DNA of 64,000 nt from Kribbella pratensis (GCF_004365355.1 NZ_SODP01000001.1:1805473-1869472), one strand, 5' to 3'; counted from the first letter of the stretch, positions 16,923 to 26,408 are shown. The notes: generated by a model from the sequence alone, not told the origin. Numbers and translations: made by a program.

Positions 16923-18332
16923 ATGATCAGGAAAAAGGCATTCGTGGCCGCCTTCGCGGCGGCCTCGGTGATTGCTGCGGCAGGGATGGCCTCGGCCGCT
17001 GCCAGCGGGGCGTTCGACACGGCTCGCGGCGACGACTCAGCTGCCGAGTCGGCGTCGCACCAGCCCCAGCGCGGGCCGAAGAACGTGATCTTCTTCCTCG
17101 GTGACGGTATGGGCACCCAGGAGATCACCGCGGCGCGCTACTACCAGGGCGTCCAGAACAAGCTCAACGTCGACCGGGCCCGCTACACCGGCTTCGACAC
17201 GACCTGGTCGGTGAAGCCCGCCGCCAAGCCGCCGTACAAGCCGGACTACGACCCCGACTCGGCCTCCACCGGCTCGAGCTGGGCGACCGGCAAGAAGACG
17301 ATCGACGAGCGGATCTCGCAGGGTCCGAGCAGCGCCGACAACGTCCCCGGCACGAACTACCAGACCGTCCTGGAGCTGGCGCAGAAGCGCGGCCTGAAGG
17401 TCGGCGACGTCTCCACCGCCGAGATCACCGACGCCACGCCGGCGGTGCTCGCCTCGCACATGTCGCTGCGCGGGTGCCAGGGCCCGGCCGACATGACCGC
17501 GTGCCCCCAGGAGACCAAGGCGGCCGGCGGCCTCGGCTCGATCGCGGAGCAGGAGGTCGACCACAAGGTCGACGTACTGCTCGGCGGCGGCCGCGCCCGG
17601 TTCGAGCAGAAGATCACCGGCGGTCCGTACGCCGGCAAGACGGTCGTCGACCAGGCCAAGGCGAAGGGCATTCAGTACGTCACCGACGCCGCCGGTCTGA
17701 AGTCGGTCAACGACGACAAGCCGGTGCTCGGCCTGTTCAACAGCAGCAACATGTCGTTGGAGTGGAGCGGCCCGACCGCCTCCCTCGGCAAGGGCAACGC
17801 GGCGCAGTCCTGCAAGGAGAACCAGCGTCCGTCCAATGAGCCGAGCCTGTCGGACATGACGTCGAAGGCGATCAGCCTGCTGGAGAACAAGAAGGGCTTC
17901 TTCCTGCAGGTCGAGGGTGCCTCGATCGACAAGCAGGACCACGCCACCAACGCCTGCGGCCAGATCGGTGAGACGGTCGCGTTCGACAAGGCGATCGGCG
18001 TCGCGCTGAACTACCAGAAGACGCACCCGGACACGCTGGTCGTCGTGACCGCGGACCACGCGCACACCAGCCAGATCGTCGGCGAGGACGCCTCCGGCTC
18101 GGGTCTGCCGACCGGCTGGTCGACCAACCTGACCACCAAGGACGGCCAGACGCTGACTCTGACCTACGGCACCGCCGGTTTCGGCGGCGACGGCAAGGCC
18201 CCGGTGGCCGTGCCGCCGAGCCAGCAGCACACGGGTGCGGTCGTCCCGGTCTGGGCCAACGGCCCGGGTGCCGACGCGGTTCTCGGCACCAACGACCACA
18301 CGCACCTGTTCGACGTTCTTCAAGGCAGGTAA
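16923..18332 (+). CDS. phoA: Secreted alkaline phosphatase (PhoA-type)
   Basis: The 469-residue precursor has a Sec signal (MIRKKAF, hydrophobic 7-22, cleavage near ASAAA). The mature enzyme has the metal Asp in FFLGDGMGTQE (residues 58-66), the nucleophile Ser113 in PDSASTG, the second metal cluster GASIDKQDHA, VVTADHAHTS, and a late His in QQHTGAV. It would release phosphate from organic phosphoesters outside the cell. Start ATG 16923 follows GAAAGG by seven bases. It is a single gene closed by a strong terminator. Confidence 0.93.
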   Translation: MIRKKAFVAAFAAASVIAAAGMASAAASGAFDTARGDDSAAESASHQPQRGPKNVIFFLGDGMGTQEITAARYYQGVQNKLNVDRARYTGFDTTWSVKPAAKPPYKPDYDPDSASTGSSWATGKKTIDERISQGPSSADNVPGTNYQTVLELAQKRGLKVGDVSTAEITDATPAVLASHMSLRGCQGPADMTACPQETKAAGGLGSIAEQEVDHKVDVLLGGGRARFEQKITGGPYAGKTVVDQAKAKGIQYVTDAAGLKSVNDDKPVLGLFNSSNMSLEWSGPTASLGKGNAAQSCKENQRPSNEPSLSDMTSKAISLLENKKGFFLQVEGASIDKQDHATNACGQIGETVAFDKAIGVALNYQKTHPDTLVVVTADHAHTSQIVGEDASGSGLPTGWSTNLTTKDGQTLTLTYGTAGFGGDGKAPVAVPPSQQHTGAVVPVWANGPGADAVLGTNDHTHLFDVLQGR

Positions 18333-18385
18333 CACCCGTTTGAAGCAAACGTGTGGCCTTCGTTTCTTAGCGAAACGGAGGCCAC
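18333..18385 (+). terminator. Double hairpin terminator after alkaline phosphatase
   Basis: Two stem-loops follow the TAA. CGTTTG-AAG-CAAACG spans 18337-18351. A 14-bp stem (18353-18366 with 18372-18385, one G-T pair, loop TTAGC) comes next. There is no T-run, as is common for terminators in high-GC actinobacteria. Confidence 0.8.
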
Positions 18386-18428
18386 GCGTGAGTGGTGCGG
18401 TGTCCGTGGTGCCGTGCAGTATGGGGCG

Positions 18429-19364
18429 ATGGATTCCCTGCACTTCGAGAGCCGGGACCTGGCGAGGACCGAGGAGTTCCTCAACCGGGCCTACACCAAG
18501 ATGCAGATCGGCGGCACCGCGAAGGACGCGAGCACCCGGATCTCCCGGGCCGCCGCGGACTCGATCAGCATCGACCGGCTCGAGATCGGTTTCGAGATGA
18601 GCTACGACGCCGACCCGCTCGGCAAGATCTGCCTGTGCGAGGTGGTCTCCGGCAGCATCGAGAACCACGCCACCGACGGCTGGAAGGACGAGTTCCGCCC
18701 AGGGGACCTGGTCTCGTTCGCCCCTCCGGAGCGACCGTTCTCCGGCAAGGTCTGCCGGTCGTCGTACAGCATCACGATGTTCGACCCGGCGCTGCTGACC
18801 CGCGTCGCGGGCGCAGGCCGGAAGGACGATTCGCCGGTCCGGCTGCTGTCCCACCGGCCGTACTCACGCCCGGCGGCGCGTCAGCTGTCGAGGACGATCG
18901 CCTACCTGGGTGATCAGCTGTCCGATCCCGCCGTACAGGACTCGCCGCTGGTGCGCGCGTCGGTCTCGCAACTGCTCGCCTCGAGCGTGCTTGCCGCCTT
19001 CCCGAACACCGCGGCGGCCGAGCGCGACAGCGCCGACCCGCGACCCAGCACCGTCCGGCGGGCGGTGGCCTTCATGGAGTTGAACCTCGATCAGGCCATC
19101 ACGATCGGCGACATCGCGGCCGCGGCCGGCGTCACCGTCCGGGCCGTGCAGACAGCGTTCCAGCGGCACGTCGGCACGACGCCGCTCGGCGAGCTTCGGC
19201 GGCTCCGGTTGGCCGAGGTCCGTTCGGAGTTGCTGGCCGCCGATCCGGCCGGGCGCACCGTCGCCGAGATCGCGGCCCGTTGGGGCTTTCATCACCACGG
19301 CCGGATGGCAGCGGCCTACCTCGAGCAGTACGGCGAACTGCCGAGCACCACGCTGGCCCGCTAG
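18429..19364 (+). CDS. AraC family transcriptional regulator
   Basis: The 311-residue protein has a cupin-like N-terminal sensor region (AraC-binding-like) and a C-terminal two-helix-turn-helix AraC domain. The first HTH contains AITIGDIAAAAGVTVRAVQTAF; the second contains RTVAEIAARWGFHHHGRMAAAY. ATG 18429 (MDSLHFESRDLARTEEFL) matches the family opening; a longer frame would start inside the upstream terminator. The inducer is unknown. It meets the ANTAR gene tail to tail. Confidence 0.88.
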   Translation: MDSLHFESRDLARTEEFLNRAYTKMQIGGTAKDASTRISRAAADSISIDRLEIGFEMSYDADPLGKICLCEVVSGSIENHATDGWKDEFRPGDLVSFAPPERPFSGKVCRSSYSITMFDPALLTRVAGAGRKDDSPVRLLSHRPYSRPAARQLSRTIAYLGDQLSDPAVQDSPLVRASVSQLLASSVLAAFPNTAAAERDSADPRPSTVRRAVAFMELNLDQAITIGDIAAAAGVTVRAVQTAFQRHVGTTPLGELRRLRLAEVRSELLAADPAGRTVAEIAARWGFHHHGRMAAAYLEQYGELPSTTLAR

Positions 19365-19372
19365 GTCGGCGG

Positions 19373-20062
19373 CTACGGCAGCTTGCGGGTGTCGATGAGC
19401 TGTTGCGCGACGTCCCGCAGCTTGGTGTTGGTGTCCTGCGAGTAGCGCTTCAGTACGGCGAAGGCCCGGTCGCCGTCGATGTCGAAGCGTTCCATCAGGA
19501 TGCCCATCGCCTGACCGACAAGCTTCCGGGCGTCGATCGCCTGCGCCATGGTCTCCTCATGGCGGGCGGATGCCAGCGCGACCGAGGCGTGCCGGGCCAG
19601 GATGTGCGCGACCGCTTCGTCATCGGCCGCGAACGCGTCCGGATCCGGGCTGTACAGCCCGAGCACGCCGACCGTCCGGCTGGTGGCCAGCGGTACGTCG
19701 AGAACGCTGCGGACGCCCAGGGTCGCGACCTTCGCGGCCCACTCCGGCCAGCGAACGTCGGCGAGCGTGTCCCGGATCAGCACCGGACGCCGTTCCCGCA
19801 TCGCGGTCACCAGCGGCCCGTTCTGCTTGCCGAGCTGGAGTTCGTAGACCTCGGCGACGACCGGGTCGGTCACCGCGGCGATCTCCGGCCGCGAGCCGCG
19901 GGCAGTCAAGGCAACGCCGGCGTACGTGCACCGGAGCGCTTGGAGAGCGAACTGGACGACCGCGTCGATGGTCTCCTCGACCCCGGTGGCGTCGTGCAAC
20001 TCGACCGCAAGATGGGCGAACGCCGAGGCGGCGCTCTCCTGGGTCGGGTCGATCAGCGTCAT
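19373..20062 (-). CDS. GAF-ANTAR transcription antitermination regulator
   Basis: The 229-residue protein has an N-terminal GAF sensor (about residues 15-160) and a C-terminal ANTAR RNA-binding domain (AIDARKLVGQAMGILMERFD through FAVLKRYSQDTNTKLRDVAQ). ANTAR proteins bind paired hexaloop RNA hairpins and prevent termination. There is no kinase next to it. A hairpin in its own 5' leader is noted separately. Confidence 0.9.
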   Translation of the reverse strand: MTLIDPTQESAASAFAHLAVELHDATGVEETIDAVVQFALQALRCTYAGVALTARGSRPEIAAVTDPVVAEVYELQLGKQNGPLVTAMRERRPVLIRDTLADVRWPEWAAKVATLGVRSVLDVPLATSRTVGVLGLYSPDPDAFAADDEAVAHILARHASVALASARHEETMAQAIDARKLVGQAMGILMERFDIDGDRAFAVLKRYSQDTNTKLRDVAQQLIDTRKLP

Positions 20063-20083
20063 CTACGTCGTCCTCCACTGAGA

Positions 20084-20124
20084 CGGCAGAGGGTGGCCCC
20101 CCTCCGGACCACCCGGCTGCCGTC
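20084..20124 (-). promoter_or_regulatory. Leader hairpin of the ANTAR gene
   Basis: An interrupted inverted repeat pairs ACGGCAG (20084-20090) with CTGCCGT (20118-20124) and GGGTGG with CCACCC inside it. It ends 21 bases before the ANTAR start codon. In the minus-strand transcript the loop carries a GGAGGGGG run. It may be a regulatory 5' UTR structure or a terminator for upstream transcription. Confidence 0.4.
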
Positions 20125-20238
20125 CACACATCATGCGGCCCTGATGCCCGGCCCAGCGCCGTTCTGCCCGAGTTGATGCAAAAGTTGCGTTCCTTGGACA
20201 GCCGGACTTCGCCGTACGGCTAAGTTGGAGGCGTGCAG

Positions 20239-20913
20239 GTGGCGAAACGCTGGTCATGGGTGGCGGTCGGGGTGCTTCTGGTGGGGGTGTGGGCGGCCTG
20301 CTCGGACAACGGCACCAAGACCGCCTCCGCGCCGAAGACCCAGCCGACGGCCACGAAGCCGAAGCCGACGCCCACCACGACGACCACCACGACGACCACC
20401 GCGACCAGCACGAAGCCGTGGTACGACGACTACGACCCGGCCCGGTTCGCTCCCGAGGTCCGTCGTTACGCGCAGCAGGCCGGGATCAACCCACAGTTGC
20501 TGATGGCAATCTTGTACAACGAGGACTACAAGCCGCACGACCCGAAGTTCGAACGCCAGTGGGCCGAGGTCGACTCGGACCCGGCGTTCGGGATCGCCAA
20601 CATGCACCGCCCGGCGTTCGACGAGACCAAACGCGGGCGCGACTTCGCCAAGCGGAAGTGGGAGGAGCTGCCGGACAACCCCGCGCTTGCGATCGAGGCC
20701 GCCGCCTGGCACCTGCACGACCTGGCGAAACGGCTGCCGAGCAAGCGCGCGGACCTCTACACGAAGGACGAATTGCTTGCCCTCGGCTACAACGCCGGCG
20801 GCGGCAACATGCGGATCTTCGCCCGCGGCCGGAAGGCCGGCTCACAAGCCCAGTCGTACCTGGACCGCCTGCACGGCAATTGGGCGAAGTCCGCCGAAGC
20901 CCTCAAGAGCTAA
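20239..20913 (+). CDS. Lipoprotein with lytic-transglycosylase-like domain
   Basis: Start GTG 20239 lies seven bases after GGAGG; GTG 20233 is too close to that site. The 224-residue protein has a lipoprotein signal (hydrophobic core then VWAAC, with Cys at about residue 22) and a Thr/Lys/Pro-rich linker with a run of Thr. The extracytoplasmic domain (YDPARFAPEVRRYAQQAGIN...LLMAILYNEDY...AFGIANM...LALGYNAGGGNM) recalls SLT lysozyme-fold enzymes: Glu in YNEDY as catalytic acid, and a GYNAGGG motif. It probably acts on peptidoglycan at the cell surface. Confidence 0.75.
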   Translation: MAKRWSWVAVGVLLVGVWAACSDNGTKTASAPKTQPTATKPKPTPTTTTTTTTTATSTKPWYDDYDPARFAPEVRRYAQQAGINPQLLMAILYNEDYKPHDPKFERQWAEVDSDPAFGIANMHRPAFDETKRGRDFAKRKWEELPDNPALAIEAAAWHLHDLAKRLPSKRADLYTKDELLALGYNAGGGNMRIFARGRKAGSQAQSYLDRLHGNWAKSAEALKS

Positions 20914-20924
20914 CTGGAGACATC

Positions 20925-21539
20925 GTGGAATTCGCAGCACCCGCACTGGCTGTCGCCGACTGGCGCCGGCGCGTGTTTGCGCTCTACCAATCCGTCCGCG
21001 CCGAAAGCGATCCGGCCGCGGCTCACGCACTGTGGCGGGCCGGGCGGGACGACCTGCTCATGCATCATCCCGCTTCACCGGTGCCCGAGGACGAACGTGC
21101 GGCGTACGGCGGCGCGCCGGTGGGGGAGTACCGGCCGGAGTTGCGGTTCGACGCGGTGATCGACACGGAGGTGAAACGGGATCGGTGGGAGTTCGAGTCG
21201 GCCACGGACGGCGTGATCCCGTTCTCGCTGATCGGCGTCCTGCACCTGCCGGCGGTCGGGGACCTGGACGTGTGGTGGCTCGAGTCGTACGGCGGCGGCA
21301 TTTTCGTGCCGCTCAAGGACGCGCTCGCCGGCCGGTCGACGTACGGCGGCGGCCGCTACCTGATCGACACCGTCAAGGGCGCGGACCTGGGCGGCGACCT
21401 GGGCGCCGGCCGGCTCGTCGTCGACCTGAACTTCGCGTACAACCCGTCCTGCGCCTACAGCCCCGAATGGACCTGCCCGCTCGCCCCGGCAACCAACAAG
21501 GTCGACGTCGAACTGCCGGTGGGCGAGCTGTCAGGCTAG
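20925..21539 (+). CDS. DUF1684 family protein
   Basis: The 204-residue protein carries the diagnostic C-terminal DUF1684 signature (LNFAYNPSCAYSPEWTCPLA then NKVDVELPVGE) and the central FVPLKDALAGRSTYGGGRYL segment. GTG 20925 follows CTGGAGA and lies 11 bases after the lipoprotein stop, so the two are likely co-transcribed. The function of DUF1684 is not established. It ends one base from the convergent helicase gene. Confidence 0.85.
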   Translation: MEFAAPALAVADWRRRVFALYQSVRAESDPAAAHALWRAGRDDLLMHHPASPVPEDERAAYGGAPVGEYRPELRFDAVIDTEVKRDRWEFESATDGVIPFSLIGVLHLPAVGDLDVWWLESYGGGIFVPLKDALAGRSTYGGGRYLIDTVKGADLGGDLGAGRLVVDLNFAYNPSCAYSPEWTCPLAPATNKVDVELPVGELSG

Positions 21540-21540
21540 A

Positions 21541-23709
21541 TCAGGCAGCTGCTTCCAGGGCCTGGGTGAGGAGGGCGGCGAGGGCCTCGAGCTGGAAGTC
21601 GGCGGAGGCGCCCACCTCCTCGTCGGACCCGTCCAGCGCCTTGGCGGCCAGGCCGGCCTTGGCGTCGATCAAGTCGGCGATGCGGGTGTCGATCGTCTGC
21701 GCGGCGATGATCCGCCAGGCGGTGACCGGCTCGTCCTGCCCGATCCGGTGCACCCGGTCGATCGCCTGCGTCTGCTCGGCGTTCGTCCAGGACAGCTCGG
21801 CGAGGACGACGTTCGAGGCGACCTGCAGGTTCAGGCCGACGCCCGCGGTCAGCAGCGAGCAGACCGCAATCGACACCTCGGGATCCTTCACGAACGCATC
21901 GATGTTCTTCTGCCGGGTCCGGGCGGTCTGGTCGCCGCGGATCGACGAGAACTGGATGCCGCGCTCGGCGAACAGCTCCTCGGCGGCGTCCATCACCTCG
22001 ATGTGGCGGGCGAAGAAGACCACCTTGCCGACGTTCTGTGCCAGCTGGGCCGCGTAGTCCGCGGCCAGGCCGGCCTTGGCCTGACCGATCCGGCGGAACA
22101 GGCTGAACACGTTCTCGCCGGTCTTCTTGGCCGCCATCTCGGTGCGCTCCCAGCCGGCCACCTGGCGGACCAGGTCGTGGTCGATCCCGTCCACGACGAT
22201 GCCGGAACGGCGGGTTTCGAGCGCGGTGTTGTAGCGGGCGACGAGCCGGTCGGCGAGCTCACGCTCGGCGGCGCGGATCGAGCGGCCGACGGCGCCGTCC
22301 AGCTCGACCGGCAGGTCGGCGATCCGGCGGGCCGGGATGTCCGCGGCCACGTCCACCTTGCGGCGGCGGACGATACCCATGTCGATCACGCTCGCCCGCG
22401 CGGCGGCCGAGAAGCCTGGGTCGGCCGGAGTCAGATCGGTGTCGTCGAGCTTCTCCATCAGCTCGGCCCGCGGCGCCTTCTCGTCGATCCAGCCGAGGTA
22501 CTCCCAGATCGCGGTGAAGTCCTCGATCGAGTTGATCAGCGGCGTACCGGTGAGGGCCATCAGCAGCGGGCGGACCGTGCGGTTGCGGATCCGGTTCGAC
22601 AATTCGAGCACGTTGCGTGACCGCTGTGACTTCTTGTTCTTGATGAAGTGCGCCTCGTCGACGACCATGCCGCGGAAGCCGAGGTCGCCGAGCCAGCCGA
22701 CGTGCCGGTCGAGGACCTCGTAGTTCACCACGACGATGTCGGCGAAGCCGTCGATCGTGTCACCGTCGCCGTGGATGACGGTCGGCGTACGGCGTGGGGT
22801 CCACAGGTTGGCCTCGCGTGCCCAGTTCGTCTTCACCACGTTCGGGACGACGGCGAGCAGCGGGTAGGCCTCAGCAGCCTGGGCGGCGAGCAGGGCCTGG
22901 GCGGTCTTGCCGAGACCCGGCTCGTCGGCGAGGAGGAAGGTGCGATGCCCGGCGGCCGCGGCAGCGATCACGCCGGCCTGGTGCGGCATGAGCTCGAGAC
23001 CGCGCAGTCGCAGTGCGTCGATGCCGCCGGTCAGCTGGAGGGAGGTCGGGTCGGGCAGCTTCATGCTCGCCGCGGCACCGGCGTGCTCGAACGATCGCAG
23101 CAGCGGCCCGATGAGCTCCCAGCCCGCCAGCCGACTGGCATGGACCGGGCGCGGCGGAGGGCTGGAGAAGTCCGGGGCCAGGAACGGGTTGGCCAGCTGC
23201 CGGGACACGACGGCCTGGGGCACCACTCGCCTGGTCTGGGTCTCCGGGGGAGCGACCGGCTGCACCGGCTCGGGCTCCTCGGGCAGCTCCATGCCGGCGT
23301 CCTCAAGCATCTGCCGCCGGAGGGCGGCTGCGGCCTCAGAGATCACTGCGTCCTCGGCCAGCAGACCGAGGAGCGTCGGATCCATCGCGGCGGTCTTCGC
23401 CAGGATCGTGGCAATGCCGTCGAGCCGCCGGAGCTGCTCGGTGCGGTACGCCTCGGTGGCGGACTCCGCGCCGTTCACCCGGGCCCGCTCCTCGCGGACC
23501 AGCAGGGCGACGACCTGGAACTTCGTCCGGGTCGACGGCTTGATCGCACCGCGGGTGACCGCGCCTTCGACCTCGCGCACGGCCTGTGCGAGGACCTGGA
23601 TCAGACCGTCTGACTCGCCGTCGCGGACACGACGCCGTCGACGGGGAGCGGAACGGGTAGCGCCGGGCTGGCGCTGACCTCGTCGGGCCAACGTTTCCTC
23701 CTGTGTCAT
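21541..23709 (-). CDS. SNF2-family DEAD/DEAH helicase-like ATPase
   Basis: A 722-residue protein. Residues 1-210 form a basic, helical N-terminal region of unknown role. The SNF2 motor follows: motif I LADEPGLGKTAQ (about 260), DEAH (351-354), LMALTGTPLIN (motif III), and late motifs AELSWTNAEQTQAIDRVHRIGQ (V/VI). These enzymes translocate on duplex DNA and remodel bound proteins; no nuclease or zinc domain is seen. ATG 23709 (MTQEETLARRGQ) is preferred over a longer frame, since AGGAGG follows rather than precedes it. Confidence 0.85.
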   Translation of the reverse strand: MTQEETLARRGQRQPGATRSAPRRRRRVRDGESDGLIQVLAQAVREVEGAVTRGAIKPSTRTKFQVVALLVREERARVNGAESATEAYRTEQLRRLDGIATILAKTAAMDPTLLGLLAEDAVISEAAAALRRQMLEDAGMELPEEPEPVQPVAPPETQTRRVVPQAVVSRQLANPFLAPDFSSPPPRPVHASRLAGWELIGPLLRSFEHAGAAASMKLPDPTSLQLTGGIDALRLRGLELMPHQAGVIAAAAAGHRTFLLADEPGLGKTAQALLAAQAAEAYPLLAVVPNVVKTNWAREANLWTPRRTPTVIHGDGDTIDGFADIVVVNYEVLDRHVGWLGDLGFRGMVVDEAHFIKNKKSQRSRNVLELSNRIRNRTVRPLLMALTGTPLINSIEDFTAIWEYLGWIDEKAPRAELMEKLDDTDLTPADPGFSAAARASVIDMGIVRRRKVDVAADIPARRIADLPVELDGAVGRSIRAAERELADRLVARYNTALETRRSGIVVDGIDHDLVRQVAGWERTEMAAKKTGENVFSLFRRIGQAKAGLAADYAAQLAQNVGKVVFFARHIEVMDAAEELFAERGIQFSSIRGDQTARTRQKNIDAFVKDPEVSIAVCSLLTAGVGLNLQVASNVVLAELSWTNAEQTQAIDRVHRIGQDEPVTAWRIIAAQTIDTRIADLIDAKAGLAAKALDGSDEEVGASADFQLEALAALLTQALEAAA

Positions 23710-23902
23710 GCCACGACGGAGCCGTGGCGGAAAGCCAGACCGCGCGAAGATCAACCCGCCGACGAGACGCCACGCGGAGCCGTCCAGAGGATCCCCCAGG
23801 AACACGGCTCAGAATTCACCGCTCCTGAATGTGCGATCGAGAAACCATCCTACCCTCTGTCAGCACCACCGAGCGCTACCGGGACCCCACCCGATTCCGC
23901 GA

Positions 23903-24358
23903 TCAGGCTTCCGGCTCGCTCTCCGGGTGCCTGCTCTCCTGCTCCAGGGCGGCCTTGAGCTCCGTCAGCGCCTGCCCGAGCTTCGCGTCGACGCCGTCGT
24001 CGTGGCTGGTCCGGAGGCGGACCGTGAGCTTCGACGTGCCGTCGGCGACGAAGTCGACCACCAGTTCGCCGTGATAGTCACTCTGCGTTTCGGTACCCCA
24101 CCGCAGGATGCGGTCCTCGTCGAGGACGTCGACCCACCCCTCCTCGTGCGAGTCCCCGGCCGTCAGGTCGACCTCCCGGTGCACGGCCTGGTGTGGCAGT
24201 CGCACCTCCGGGCCCTGGGCCTCCACCGGGCGGGGCGACATCGGGTGGAGCTCGGTCAGCCACGGCAGGTAACCGGGAAGCCGGTCGAGGTCGGACAGCC
24301 GGTCGAAGACGATGTTCGGCGCGACGTCGATCGTGGTCCACGCTTCGTGGTCACTCAT
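23903..24358 (-). CDS. SRPBCC (START-like) family protein
   Basis: A 151-residue protein with a polyketide-cyclase/dehydrase-like fold: the opening WTTIDVAPNIVFDRLSDLDRLPGYLPWLTE and the late VDFVADGTSKLTVRLR strand and C-terminal helix. The family binds hydrophobic ligands; no catalytic residues can be named. Its start overlaps the stop of the luciferase-like oxidoreductase gene by eight bases, so they form one operon. Confidence 0.8.
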   Translation of the reverse strand: MSDHEAWTTIDVAPNIVFDRLSDLDRLPGYLPWLTELHPMSPRPVEAQGPEVRLPHQAVHREVDLTAGDSHEEGWVDVLDEDRILRWGTETQSDYHGELVVDFVADGTSKLTVRLRTSHDDGVDAKLGQALTELKAALEQESRHPESEPEA

Positions 24359-25328
24359 GAGGATGCTCCTTGCGGAGGCGGAGTTCGGGGAGGATCTCGG
24401 TGCGGTAGAGGTTCATCATGTCGACGGTGTGCGGTCCCATGTTCGCGACGTACACCTCGTCGAAGCCCGCCTCGACGTACGGCGTGAACGCGTCGACGTG
24501 GTCATCCGCCTTCGGGCCGCAGGCGACGGACTTGGCCGTCGCCTCCTTGGTCACCAGCTGGCTGGCCTGCTCGAAGTGCCGGGGCGAGGGGAGCACCTGG
24601 GAGAGTTCACCGGGCAGACCCGAGTTGCCCCAGATCCGGTGAGCCTGTTCGACACCCTCGGCCTCGGTCGGTGCGTAGCTGACCTTGAACCCGGCCTGGG
24701 TCGGCTTGGTGCCGCCGCCGTTGTCGCGGAACCGCTGCAGCAGCTCCCGGTCCGGGGTCGTGGTGATGTAGCCGTCGGCGATCCGTGCCGCGACATCGGT
24801 TGCCTCGGGCCCGAATCCGGACATGTAGATCGGCAGCGGCTGCTGCGGCCGGGTGTAGATCCGGGCGGTGTCGACGGTGTAGTGCTTGCCGTGGTGGCTG
24901 ACGAACCCGTCCTCGGTCCACAGCCGGCGCATGATCTCGACCGCTTCCTCGAGCATCTCCAGCCGTACGTCGATCGTCGGCCAGACGGATCCGAGCACGT
25001 GCTCGTTCAGCGCCTCGCCGGTCCCGACCCCGAGCGTGAACCGGCCGTTCATCAGTACGGCGCTGGTCGCGGCCGCCTGGGCGATGACGGCCGGATGGAT
25101 CCGCACCGTCGGGCACGTCACCGCCGTCGTGATCGGCAACTCGGACACCTGCGAGATCGCGCCGATCGTCGACCAGACGAACGCGCTCTGGCCCTGTTCG
25201 TCGTTCCAGGGATGGAAATGATCACTGATCCACAGCCCGTCGAACCCGGCCTCCTGGGCCATTCGGGCCTGCTCGATCAGCTCGGCGGGTGTGTACTCCT
25301 CGCTGGAGAGGAAATATCCGATCTTCAC
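24351..25328 (-). CDS. LLM-class F420-dependent oxidoreductase (G6PDH-related group)
   Basis: A 325-residue luciferase-like monooxygenase-fold protein. VKIGYFLSSEEYTPAELIEQ, DHFHPW and LGVGTGEALNEHVLG fit the TIGR03557-type F420 family related to F420-dependent glucose-6-phosphate dehydrogenase. GTG 25328 is preceded by CGGAGG. It likely transfers hydride between F420 and an unknown alcohol or sugar. It heads a two-gene operon with the SRPBCC protein. Confidence 0.85.
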   Translation of the reverse strand: MKIGYFLSSEEYTPAELIEQARMAQEAGFDGLWISDHFHPWNDEQGQSAFVWSTIGAISQVSELPITTAVTCPTVRIHPAVIAQAAATSAVLMNGRFTLGVGTGEALNEHVLGSVWPTIDVRLEMLEEAVEIMRRLWTEDGFVSHHGKHYTVDTARIYTRPQQPLPIYMSGFGPEATDVAARIADGYITTTPDRELLQRFRDNGGGTKPTQAGFKVSYAPTEAEGVEQAHRIWGNSGLPGELSQVLPSPRHFEQASQLVTKEATAKSVACGPKADDHVDAFTPYVEAGFDEVYVANMGPHTVDMMNLYRTEILPELRLRKEHPHE

Positions 25329-25415
25329 GGCGCACCTCCGATGACTCGCTACCCATCGAGTGCCCGATGCCGCTGTCTCCAATCACCCCTCGGACTTATC
25401 CCCGCGGGTCCGGGA

Positions 25416-26408
25416 CTATCGCTGGTTGCGAGTGAGGTAGACGGTCGCGGCGGCTGCGCCGGCAGCGAGGGCGCCGCCGACCATGCCGCGGTGACGCGAG
25501 GCCCAGACCTGGTAGCTCCGGTTGGTCGAGCGGTCGTCGAACACGCCGTGCGCGCCGTAATCGCGGTCTTCGTCGGCGGGGGCCCACAGGTTCGCCGGCT
25601 TCTCGGCCGGCTCGTCGGTCTGCTGTGCCTTGTACCCGGTGCGGGCCAGGTAGCGGTCCAGGAGCCCGGCGGCGAATTTGTTCGCGATCAGGGTGGCAGC
25701 CGTCGGGGCGCCGACCCAGTACTCGCGCCGACGCGGATGATCCGCGGCGTACACGACGGCGTCCGCGGCGACCTCGGGCTGGAAGATCGGCGGCACCGGC
25801 TGCGGGTGCTTGGGCAGACGTGAGAGCACCCAGGAGAACTGCGGCGTGTTCACGGCCGGCATCTGCACCATCGTCACGTGCACGTTCGACTTGTCGTGGA
25901 GCAGTTCACAGCGCAAGGAGTCGTGGAAGCCCTGGATCGCGTGTTTCGCGCCGCAGTACGCCGACTGCAGCGGGATCCCGCGATAGGCCAGCGCCGATCC
26001 GACCTGGACGATCGTGCCGTGGTCGCGCGGCTTCATCCGGGTGAGCGCGGCGCGGGTGCCATACACGTAACCGAGGTACGTGACTTCCGTGGTCCGCCGA
26101 AACTCCTCCGGCTCGATCTCCAGGAACGGCGCGAAAACCGAACTGAAGGCGACGTTCACCCAGACGTCGATCGGGCCGAGTTCCTTCTCGACCCGTGCGG
26201 CGGCAAGGTCCACCTGCTCGTGGTCGGCGACGTCGACCTCGATCGGCAGCGCCGTACCGCCGGCTCGCTCGACATCGTCCACGGCGGCCGCGAGTCCCGT
26301 CTCGCCGCGCGCCAGCAGCGCGACCTTCGCCCCGCGGCGAGCGAACGCGACCGCGCTCGCCCGCCCGATCCCGCCGCTCGCCCCGGTCACTACGACGACC
26401 TGTCCCAC
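25416..26408 (-). CDS. SDR-family oxidoreductase with C-terminal membrane anchor
   Basis: A 330-residue short-chain dehydrogenase. The NAD(P) site is VVVTGASGGIGRAS, NNAG is replaced by VNVAFSS, the active-site Ser is in VQVGSALAYRG, and the catalytic YxxxK is YCGAK. An extension of about 100 residues ends in GMVGGALAAGAAAATVYL, a probable membrane segment. The substrate is unknown. It diverges from the TPP enzyme across 127 bases that carry a strong SigB/SigF-like promoter pointing the other way. Confidence 0.86.
   Translation of the reverse strand: MGQVVVVTGASGGIGRASAVAFARRGAKVALLARGETGLAAAVDDVERAGGTALPIEVDVADHEQVDLAAARVEKELGPIDVWVNVAFSSVFAPFLEIEPEEFRRTTEVTYLGYVYGTRAALTRMKPRDHGTIVQVGSALAYRGIPLQSAYCGAKHAIQGFHDSLRCELLHDKSNVHVTMVQMPAVNTPQFSWVLSRLPKHPQPVPPIFQPEVAADAVVYAADHPRRREYWVGAPTAATLIANKFAAGLLDRYLARTGYKAQQTDEPAEKPANLWAPADEDRDYGAHGVFDDRSTNRSYQVWASRHRGMVGGALAAGAAAATVYLTRNQR

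Noticed and set aside
17037..18854. 605-residue open frame antisense to alkaline phosphatase
   Set aside because: The opposite strand encodes a complete phosphatase with catalytic motifs; the antisense frame has no recognisable features.
20341..20420. ACGACC/ACCACG repeat as a possible DNA element
   Set aside because: It encodes the Thr-rich linker of the lipoprotein; such linkers are routinely low in complexity.
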